A stretch of DNA of 64,000 nt from Acidobacteriota bacterium (GTDB lineage: Bacteria; Acidobacteriota; Blastocatellia; Pyrinomonadales; Pyrinomonadaceae), in contig RFGC01000035.1 of NCBI GenBank assembly GCA_003697135.1, forward strand, positions 62,001 to 126,000. Direction: 5' to 3'. The notes beneath the pieces were generated by a model. That model searched no databases. It was not told the origin of the DNA and was given only the letters and a program-made list of their open reading frames with translations. Position numbers and translations under genes: made by a program. The number at the start of each line of letters is the position of its first letter. The stretch's first letter is position 1. Below are positions 1 to 7,867 of the stretch, in pieces.

Positions 1-1
1 A

Positions 2-1849
2 GGTGCACCGGAACTTGAATCGGCTAAGCCGATTGTTCCTAAAACGATAGAATCTTACACATCGAAACTTACTTCATCAACAGGCGATATTTTTCAAAAA
101 CTTCGCCATCAAGCATGGGAAGAAATCCGTCAAGCGTCAACTTCGGATATTTTGAGATTGACACTTCCGACGGGACTGGGCAAAACTTTGATGGGATTTT
201 ATTTGAGCGGGAAAATAAACAAACAAACAGATGAAATAAACGAACAAACAGGCGAGATGAAATCCCCGACCATCTATTCCCTGCCTTACCTTTCGATAAT
301 CGAGCAGACAAGGCAGAAAGCATCTGAGATTTTTGGAGAATGCGAAGATTTTCGTTTGATAGAACACCACAGCCTTAGTTTTCCGTCAGTCTTAAGACTT
401 TCATCTTCAGACTCGGAAGAGCCGAATTTTGAAAAAGCACGCTTTGCATTAGAAGATTGGAACGCTGATTTAGTAATCACTACGTTCGATCAGCTTTTTT
501 ATTCCTTTCTCTCGCAAGAACGAGCCTTTATCCGCCGATTTGTGCGCCTTGTGGGCGCAACGCTTGTTTTAGACGAAGTTCAAACGATCCCTGCACGTCT
601 TATCCCTGCTGTGGAAACCTTTCTTCAAAACCTGAATCGAAAACTTTCAACCAAACTGGTTTACATGACTGCAACGCATCCGCCTTTTCTAAAAGGCGCA
701 AGTAGCATTGTCAAAAATGAGAGCGGTTACTTCAGCCCTTTGAATCGAACATGCCTTAAAATTCAAATAGAAAACCCCATAAGTTTTACCGAGTATCTTT
801 CAAGTCTCGGAGATTGGCTATCACGAAGGCAAGGCAAAAAGATTTTGTTCGTAGCAAACACAATCAGAAGCGCTCGCGATATTTTCTTTCATCTTAAAAC
901 ACTCAAGGAAACTAATTTTAGCAATCTTAAAATCTTTTACATTTCAGGAAGCGTCGCTCCCATAGAGCGACTCCAGCGAATCAACGAGATTAAAAATGTT
1001 GCGTCTGGAAATACTGAAGAATGGCTCATAGTGGTTTCTACACAATGCGTGGAAGCTGGAGTTGATCTAGACATGGACGAAGCTGTGCGTGATTTTGCGC
1101 CTTGGGATTCGATTCAGCAAGTCTGCGGACGCACTAACCGCTTCGGTCTCAAAAAATGCTCGGACGTATGGATTTACCGCTGGCTAGACGAACGCGAAAG
1201 AGAATTCCATAGTTACATCTACGATTCTACTTTTACGGATGCAACGCTCTGCATTCTCAAAGATCGCCCTGAAATTCCCGAAGAAGCATATTTTGAAATT
1301 CAACAAGAATACGTGAAAGAGCTTGAAAGACGCCTTTCCGACGAAGAATCGAAAAAACTCATCAAATCGGCGCTTTCATGGGAATTCGACGAATTGGATT
1401 TCCGCGTGCTTCTCCGTGGTGACAACAGAGCCTGGAAAGTTTCGGTCTTTTGCGTTATTGACGATGCATCTGAAATCCTCAAAGAGATTGTAATAGAATG
1501 TTGGTCAAGCAAACAGCCTCAAAGTGCGCTTAAACGTTTGATTAAGCTTTGTGAAGATGAAGCCATCAAACCTGCTACGGAATTCTTGCGAACTACTCCT
1601 GAAGAAATAAAGAAACATGCCGAATCCCTAGCGTCTCTATCAAATCGCCAATTATCATTTAGTCTCGCCAACTTGTTAAAACCGCTCCTTCAAGCTTACA
1701 CTATTCAAATGCCCATTCGGCGCTTGGAAGATGCGCGGTTCGGAAAATTAACAGAAGATTTTTATTATTTGCCGAAAGAAGAGTATGAAGCTGTAAACCT
1801 TTCAACAGGTGAAGGGAAGACAGAAGAGCTACCAGATTTTATAATTTGA
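2..1849 (+). CDS. cas3: CRISPR-associated helicase Cas3, 5' end outside window
   Basis: This is the DExH helicase part of Cas3, the nuclease-helicase that degrades DNA recruited by Cascade. The frame is open from the first bases of the window, so the start and the expected N-terminal HD nuclease domain lie upstream. Visible motifs are the Walker A motif TGLGKT (nt 170-187), a DEVQ motif II (nt 572-583), TAT motif III (nt 668-676), the motif V stretch CVEAGVDLD and motif VI QQVCGRTNR (nt 1115-1141). A TTG at 152 could start an ORF, but in-frame coding continues upstream of it, so it is not the start. The gene is followed after 4 bp by cas4, giving the order cas3-cas4-cas1-cas2 that is usual for type I-B. 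The subtype stays inferred because cas8, cas7 and cas5 are not visible. Confidence 0.93.
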   Translation, partial: GAPELESAKPIVPKTIESYTSKLTSSTGDIFQKLRHQAWEEIRQASTSDILRLTLPTGLGKTLMGFYLSGKINKQTDEINEQTGEMKSPTIYSLPYLSIIEQTRQKASEIFGECEDFRLIEHHSLSFPSVLRLSSSDSEEPNFEKARFALEDWNADLVITTFDQLFYSFLSQERAFIRRFVRLVGATLVLDEVQTIPARLIPAVETFLQNLNRKLSTKLVYMTATHPPFLKGASSIVKNESGYFSPLNRTCLKIQIENPISFTEYLSSLGDWLSRRQGKKILFVANTIRSARDIFFHLKTLKETNFSNLKIFYISGSVAPIERLQRINEIKNVASGNTEEWLIVVSTQCVEAGVDLDMDEAVRDFAPWDSIQQVCGRTNRFGLKKCSDVWIYRWLDEREREFHSYIYDSTFTDATLCILKDRPEIPEEAYFEIQQEYVKELERRLSDEESKKLIKSALSWEFDELDFRVLLRGDNRAWKVSVFCVIDDASEILKEIVIECWSSKQPQSALKRLIKLCEDEAIKPATEFLRTTPEEIKKHAESLASLSNRQLSFSLANLLKPLLQAYTIQMPIRRLEDARFGKLTEDFYYLPKEEYEAVNLSTGEGKTEELPDFII

Positions 1850-1853
1850 CCGT

Positions 1854-2369
1854 ATGACTGACGAAGAATTTGTTGAGCTTAAGACAAACGGCGTAAAAGT
1901 TAATTACTACGTTGTCTGTCCGCGCAAGCTGTGGCTTTACAGTCATGATATTCGCCTTGAAAAATCAAGCGAGCGCGTCGAATTGGGGAAGATGCTACAT
2001 GAACGCTCCTACAGCGAACAGCCAAGGCGAGAATTGATGATAGATAATCTCATCAGAATTGATTTGCTAGAAGGCCAAGATAAGGTTCTCGAAATCAAAT
2101 ACTCACAAAGAATGAAAGAAGCGTCACAATTACAGATTCTTTACTATCTGTATTATCTCAAGCGTTTGGGAATAACAGGTCTTACGGGCGAATTGCGCTT
2201 TCCAAAAGAGCGTCGGCGAGAGACTGTAGAATTAACAGAAGAAGCTGAAGGTAAAGTAGAAGAAGCTTTACGACAGATAAAGAAAATTGAGAAACTTCCT
2301 AAACCGCCCAACGTAGAATTTATGCCCATCTGCAAACGATGTGCATATTGCGAGTTGTGTTGGGGATAA
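1854..2369 (+). CDS. cas4: CRISPR-associated exonuclease Cas4
   Basis: This is Cas4, a RecB-like nuclease with an iron-sulfur cluster that helps Cas1-Cas2 trim prespacers and select PAMs. At 171 residues it has family size. The cluster-ligand pattern is complete: Cys22 near the N-terminus, then C160, C163, C166 and C169 at the extreme C-terminus (one more Cys than the usual three). The nuclease motifs are His49 (GKMLHE), Asp70 (RIDLL) and E80-I-K82 (LEIKYS), followed by a helix with QLQILYYLY as in RecB motif III. The ATG lies 4 bp after the cas3 stop and cas1 follows after about 30 bp, so the genes are probably cotranscribed. The function follows from the family; nothing here looks broken. 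Confidence 0.93.
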   Translation: MTDEEFVELKTNGVKVNYYVVCPRKLWLYSHDIRLEKSSERVELGKMLHERSYSEQPRRELMIDNLIRIDLLEGQDKVLEIKYSQRMKEASQLQILYYLYYLKRLGITGLTGELRFPKERRRETVELTEEAEGKVEEALRQIKKIEKLPKPPNVEFMPICKRCAYCELCWG

Positions 2370-2400
2370 GAATTTGAATAAAAAATCGGAGTTTTGTTCT

Positions 2401-3672
2401 ATGCCGCGTTCTTATTATCTTTTCAGAAATGGCCGTTTGCGTCGCAAGCATAACACGCTTTATCTTGAAACTGAACTTCTACAAGAAGAAACATCTTCAG
2501 AACCAGAAGAGCAAACTGATGAAACCGAACACCCTAATACGATTTCATTTCAGAAAGATGAAGAAAGCGCCTTCGCTTCGATTGATCCGATAGCAAACGA
2601 GACTCTTACAATCGAACAAACACTGGCGGCGGAATCAGTCGGAGATTCTGAATCTAACAATCCAAACTCTTCTGAAAGCGAATCGGATAATCTCTCAAAA
2701 ACTTTTGAAAATATCGGCGTTTCCAAATCTGATACTTCTTGCGAAAGCCCCAAAACCGCAGAAAAACCACGCCCAATCCCAATCGAAGATGTAAATGAAA
2801 TATATCTATTCGGTGAGATCACTCTCAACACGAAACTTTTGAACTTTCTAGCACAAAAAGGCATTCCCGTGCATGTATTCAATTATCATGGTTATTACAG
2901 TGGCTCATATTATCCGCGCGAGACGAATGTCTCTGGATATTTACTCGTAAAACAAGTAGAACACTACACTGAAACAGCTAAAAGACTCACGATAGCAAAA
3001 GAAATAGAGCGAGGATCTTTTCACAACCTAAATCGAAACCTGCTTTATTATCGCAACCGTGGCAAAGCCGTTCAGGACGCTATCGAGATGATGAACGAAG
3101 AAGCAAAGAAAATCGAAACTGCTGATTCAATTACAGAACTTATGGGCGTCGAAGGACGTATCCGAGAAATTTATTACAGAGCCTTCAGTGAGATATTAAA
3201 ATTAGAAGAACCCTTCAAGCGCGTCAAACGCCCACCTGATAACATGCTCAATGCTTTGATCAGCTTTTGTAATTCCTTGCTTTACTCGACCGTGCTTGCG
3301 CAAATCTATCGAACGCCACTGAATCCTACCATCAGCTTTCTTCACGAACCTAGCACTAGACGTTTCTCATTGGCCTTGGATATTGCTGAAATCTTCAAAC
3401 CACTCATCGTTGACAAAATTATTTTCAAACTTATCAATAAACAAATGCTGAACGAGAATGATTTGATGGAAGAAGTTGGGTTTGCTTACCTGAGAGAAAG
3501 CGGAAGAAAAATCGTGGTTCGCGAATTTGAAGAAAAATTGTCAACAACAATAATGCACAGACGAATGGGCAGAAACGTATCTTATCGGGGTTTTATAAGG
3601 CTTGAATGTTATAAAATAGTGCGACATCTTTTGGGAATCGAAGACTATAAAGCCTTGCGCGCATGGTGGTAG
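2401..3672 (+). CDS. cas1: CRISPR integrase Cas1 with a long acidic N-terminal insert
   Basis: This is Cas1, the metal-dependent integrase that with Cas2 inserts new spacers at the leader end of the array. It has 423 residues, against about 330 for most type I Cas1 proteins. The catalytic residues are present: E251 (GVEGR), H315 (FLHEP) and D327/E330 (DIAEIFKP). The first 25 residues (SYYLFRNGRLRRK) and residues 123 onward (IPIEDVNEIYLFGE) match the start of a normal N-terminal beta domain. Between them, residues 26-122 form a low-complexity stretch rich in Ser, Glu, Thr, Asn and Asp that breaks the domain. I start at ATG 2401 because the conserved fold begins there; an in-frame ATG at 2341 would add 20 residues lying inside cas4. 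A GGAG sits about 10 nt upstream. No frameshift is needed to read through the insert. Confidence 0.92.
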   Translation: MPRSYYLFRNGRLRRKHNTLYLETELLQEETSSEPEEQTDETEHPNTISFQKDEESAFASIDPIANETLTIEQTLAAESVGDSESNNPNSSESESDNLSKTFENIGVSKSDTSCESPKTAEKPRPIPIEDVNEIYLFGEITLNTKLLNFLAQKGIPVHVFNYHGYYSGSYYPRETNVSGYLLVKQVEHYTETAKRLTIAKEIERGSFHNLNRNLLYYRNRGKAVQDAIEMMNEEAKKIETADSITELMGVEGRIREIYYRAFSEILKLEEPFKRVKRPPDNMLNALISFCNSLLYSTVLAQIYRTPLNPTISFLHEPSTRRFSLALDIAEIFKPLIVDKIIFKLINKQMLNENDLMEEVGFAYLRESGRKIVVREFEEKLSTTIMHRRMGRNVSYRGFIRLECYKIVRHLLGIEDYKALRAWW

Positions 3673-3736
3673 TTAATCCGTTGCTAGAAACTCGTTTCAG
3701 AGCTAGAAAATTCAGATTGACGAAGGTATCCGAATT

Positions 3737-4000
3737 ATGTATGTAATCGCCGTTTATGACGTCCAACAAGAAAGAGTTGACAAAGTTTGTCGGCTACTGC
3801 GCCGTTATCTAAACTGGGTTCAGAATTCAGCATTTGAAGGTGAATTAAGCAAAAGCCAACTCGAAAGCCTAAGATTCGAACTGCTCGACATTATAAATCC
3901 ACAAACAGACTCGGTTTATCTATACATACTGCGCGACGCTAAGTGGATGAGAAAAGAAATTCTCGGTCAAGAAAAAGGACTAACCGAAAACATTATCTAA
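3737..4000 (+). CDS. cas2: CRISPR-associated endoribonuclease/adaptor Cas2
   Basis: This is Cas2, the small ferredoxin-fold dimer that bridges two Cas1 dimers during spacer integration. It has 87 residues, the normal family size. The N-terminus MYVIAVYDV carries the conserved Asp8 at the end of beta strand 1, and NWVQNSAFEGELS and SVYLYILRD match later strands of the fold. It begins 64 bp after cas1 and ends directly before the leader of the array, the usual place for the last adaptation gene. An A/G-rich GAAGG lies upstream of the ATG. Confidence 0.93.
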   Translation: MYVIAVYDVQQERVDKVCRLLRRYLNWVQNSAFEGELSKSQLESLRFELLDIINPQTDSVYLYILRDAKWMRKEILGQEKGLTENII

Positions 4001-4165
4001 ATAAAACTCTACCATTTATCACAAAAGAGCAGTCACCTTCTACCGCTGATTATTTCAACAACTTTGACAAGTTTTGCAGTCGATCTCTTGGCAGTTGACA
4101 ACTACCAAACACCGACTGCACAATATACCTCAGAACTCCACGTGTTTACTACCAAAACATGGGGG
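4001..4165 (+). promoter_or_regulatory. CRISPR leader
   Basis: A 165-bp non-coding stretch separates cas2 from the first repeat. Its identity as leader rests on three points: it adjoins cas2, the repeats read toward the crRNA-like 3' end ATTGAAAC on the + strand, and the degenerate repeat is at the opposite end. Two TTGACA hexamers occur at 4064-4069 and 4095-4100. The second could be a -35 element, with AATATA-like sequence about 20 bp downstream, but no good -10 is seen at 17 bp. The promoter itself is therefore only tentative. Confidence 0.75.
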
Positions 4166-7100
4166 GTTTTAATCGAACCGACGTGGGATTGAAACACATC
4201 GGTTTCAATTTGTTTCACAATCTTTGCAGCTGTTTTAATCGAACCGACGTGGGATTGAAACACGAACACGTATTACGTGAGGCAGGACTTGCGCCGGTTT
4301 TAATCGAACCGACGTGGGATTGAAACATCAAATCCCATCGCAGGTCATCAATGAGGCTCAATGTTTTAATCGAACCGACGTGGGATTGAAACTATGAGTG
4401 AAAATTACACAACATACATTTACATCGCGTTTTAATCGAACCGACGTGGGATTGAAACGTAGTCGGTGGACACTCTTCTGAGATTTTGCAGGGTGTTTTA
4501 ATCGAACCGACGTGGGATTGAAACCGCGCTAGGTCTCAGCGGAGCGCTTTTGCTTGTGTTGTTTTAATCGAACCGACGTGGGATTGAAACACGTTTGTCT
4601 CTTCCATACTCTTGCCTCCGTGTCACGTGTTTTAATCGAACCGACGTGGGATTGAAACGTAGTGTTGCTGCAGCCTCCACAGCCAGCACCAGCAGTTTTA
4701 ATCGAACCGACGTGGGATTGAAACACGTAAACGGTATAGGGAGAAACTTGCCTCCGAACAGTTTTAATCGAACCGACGTGGGATTGAAACCCAGCAATGT
4801 GTTCGTGGGCGGAGCTGTGTTTCTCGGTTTTAATCGAACCGACGTGGGATTGAAACAAGAGAGCGAAGATAGTTGTGGACGAGGAATTACTCGGTTTTAA
4901 TCGAACCGACGTGGGATTGAAACGACGCGTGGTATCTGGTCGTCGGCGAGGGCGAGGATGGTTTTAATCGAACCGACGTGGGATTGAAACTTGCAATTCG
5001 AATTGATTCGAGAAGAAGACGATACTGTTTTAATCGAACCGACGTGGGATTGAAACCGTCTGGACTCTTGCTCCCCCCCAACGTGTATTCGTTTTAATCG
5101 AACCGACGTGGGATTGAAACACAGCCAGCTCCACCTACCATCACGGTACACCCGCGTTTTAATCGAACCGACGTGGGATTGAAACTCTATGTAACATTCA
5201 CACCTTCCGCCGACAAAACCCGTTTTAATCGAACCGACGTGGGATTGAAACGAGGAACAGGAAGGAGGTGAGGAGATATGAAAACGAGTTTTAATCGAAC
5301 CGACGTGGGATTGAAACATTCAAACTCATTTTTGATTCTCGAAGTCCCGATTAGTTTTAATCGAACCGACGTGGGATTGAAACCGTATTGTACGCCGTCC
5401 TTATACGCCTTTCGATACCGTTTTAATCGAACCGACGTGGGATTGAAACGTGGTATTGCTTTCACCGCCTCAGCCACCAGCGCAGTTTTAATCGAACCGA
5501 CGTGGGATTGAAACGACTCTTGCTTTTGCTGCCGAGCAAGAGCGCATGAAAGTTTTAATCGAACCGACGTGGGATTGAAACACGAACACGTATTACGTGA
5601 GGCAGGACTTGCGCCGGGTTTTAATCGAACCGACGTGGGATTGAAACGGGTCGTGCTTACTTACGTGTGGAAAACGAGGACTGGTTTTAATCGAACCGAC
5701 GTGGGATTGAAACAGCGTCATTGATCTATTCTCGCGGCTCAGAGGCATGGGTTTTAATCGAACCGACGTGGGATTGAAACCAAGAAGTCCAGAATGCAAT
5801 AGTCGTGCTAGCGATTGTTTTAATCGAACCGACGTGGGATTGAAACCTGAAACCTAGCACAAGGCGCAGACTCAGGGCTTGGGTTTTAATCGAACCGACG
5901 TGGGATTGAAACCAGGATCGCAAGCGAATATACGAGATCACAGGATTAAGTTTTAATCGAACCGACGTGGGATTGAAACATAATAGTCTGCCCCAATTCA
6001 TGATTCCTCTATGTCGTTTTAATCGAACCGACGTGGGATTGAAACGAATTAATGTCATATATGTTTACATTGCTTAATTTTCGTTTTAATCGAACCGACG
6101 TGGGATTGAAACGATACGGTTCGCTAAGTTCATACACCCCATCACTTAGGTTTTAATCGAACCGACGTGGGATTGAAACGCGGGTGGGTAGGAAGAGCTG
6201 GGCGATGATGATGAGGGTTTTAATCGAACCGACGTGGGATTGAAACAATTGCAAGCGTTGTTTTTCCACTACCCGTTTTTCCGAGTTTTAATCGAACCGA
6301 CGTGGGATTGAAACTTCTTGCTGTCACGAGCTAACAAGCCGACAAGAAAAGTTTTAATCGAACCGACGTGGGATTGAAACAGCGTGGCGGTCGATTTTGT
6401 TGAATTGACGGTGAGGGTTTTAATCGAACCGACGTGGGATTGAAACACTCCTGCGATGTGCCAGCCTCCGATGAATCCTGCGGTTTTAATCGAACCGACG
6501 TGGGATTGAAACAGAGGCGGGATTCTCTTGCAATATCTTGAGCTAAGTCGTTTTAATCGAACCGACGTGGGATTGAAACCGAGAAGGGAGATGAGAGAGC
6601 TGAGCGGTTTGTTCGGGTTTTAATCGAACCGACGTGGGATTGAAACCTATCAGGCTGAGCTTGGGCTGGCAACACAACATAGTTTTAATCGAACCGACGT
6701 GGGATTGAAACCAAGTTACAATTATACATCAGTATTTGTCATAGCAAGTTTTAATCGAACCGACGTGGGATTGAAACAGAGAGATGAAGATACAGATTGG
6801 TAACTTGTCAAAGGTTTTAATCGAACCGACGTGGGATTGAAACAAAGTCAATAATAGCTGGAGAAGGATATAAGCTAATTGTTTTAATCGAACCGACGTG
6901 GGATTGAAACCACTTGACAGGGAATTGGATTATTCTTCTGATCGTGGGTTTTAATCGAACCGACGTGGGATTGAAACAAATAACATTTGTAAATAAAGAT
7001 AATGGCAAACAAAGTTTTAATCGAACCGACGTGGGATTGAAACTATTTTTGTGGCTTCTGATAACGAAGCGCAACTGGTGTTTTAATCGAACCGACGTGG

Positions 7101-7851
7101 GATTGAAACCGTATACAATCTACAGGAGGAAATGATATGTTAAGCGTTTTAATCGAACCGACGTGGGATTGAAACAGGCTTCAGAAGACAATATCGAAAT
7201 TTCTACCTTTGAGTTTTAATCGAACCGACGTGGGATTGAAACCAGCGGTTGAGGGCACGCTGGCGGTTGGATAGACGTCAGAGTTTTAATCGAACCGACG
7301 TGGGATTGAAACTGAAACTCGTGACATATATCGTCTGGGTCGCGGCATGTTTTAATCGAACCGACGTGGGATTGAAACTGCATCTGCTTCTAATGCACTA
7401 TTCGAGTAGTAATTGGTTTTAATCGAACCGACGTGGGATTGAAACAGACATTATCGCAATCACGATATTAGCTATTTTAGCCTTGTTTTAATCGAACCGA
7501 CGTGGGATTGAAACTTTTTTATTTTCGCAACAAGACAAAGGCTAAAATAGCTAGTTTTAATCGAACCGACGTGGGATTGAAACTAACGAGCGAATCATCA
7601 ATCTGAGCGTAATACTCTCTAGTTTTAATCGAACCGACGTGGGATTGAAACGATTTTGCTCGATGGGAATCAACAGTAAAGGGATGTGTTTTAATCGAAC
7701 CGACGTGGGATTGAAACCTTCACGTCTAATTTCTCGCTCGATCTCAGCTAGTCGTTTTAATCGAACCGACGTGGGATTGAAACTTTATTCCTTCAAAAAC
7801 TATCAGTTTCATTGCTTTCTAGTTTTAATCGAACCGACGTGGGGTTAGGAT
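4166..7851 (+). CRISPR. CRISPR array, 56 repeats and 55 spacers
   Basis: The repeat is 30 nt, starting GTTTTAATCG and ending GGATTGAAAC, and is identical in every interior copy I read. By hand I count 56 copies, from 4166-4195 to 7822-7851. Spacers are 34-40 nt, mostly 36. The last repeat keeps the first 22 bases and then diverges (GTTAGGAT replaces ATTGAAAC), which marks the trailer end and places the leader beside cas2. The ATTGAAAC ending is typical of the 5' handle of type I-B and III crRNAs, so transcription is on the + strand. Notable spacers are a duplicate (4262-4296 and 5582-5617), two overlapping opposite-strand spacers (7446-7484 and 7515-7553), and two that contain a Shine-Dalgarno sequence plus ATG (5252-5287 and 7110-7145). 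Open frames inside the array are repeat artefacts. Confidence 0.99.
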
Positions 7852-7867
7852 AAAGGCGAGTGGGAAA

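Noticed and set aside
2341-2400. Longer Cas1 start with 20 more residues
   Set aside because: The extra part lies within the end of cas4 in another frame and has no Cas1 similarity; the fold begins at 2401.
2476-2766. Cas1 insert as a fused reverse transcriptase, Cas6 or other enzyme domain
   Set aside because: It is low-complexity and has no YxDD or other catalytic motif, and it is too short for an enzyme domain.
4166-4195. CGAACCGAC is shared by the CRISPR repeat and the complement of the tRNA-Glu 5' end
   Set aside because: The match is only nine bases, and there is no further similarity; most likely chance.
4529-7848. Several open frames of 60-140 codons with repeated FNRTDVGLK or FNPTSVRLK phrases
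   Set aside because: They are translations of the CRISPR repeat on either strand, with spacer-encoded joins; they are not genes.
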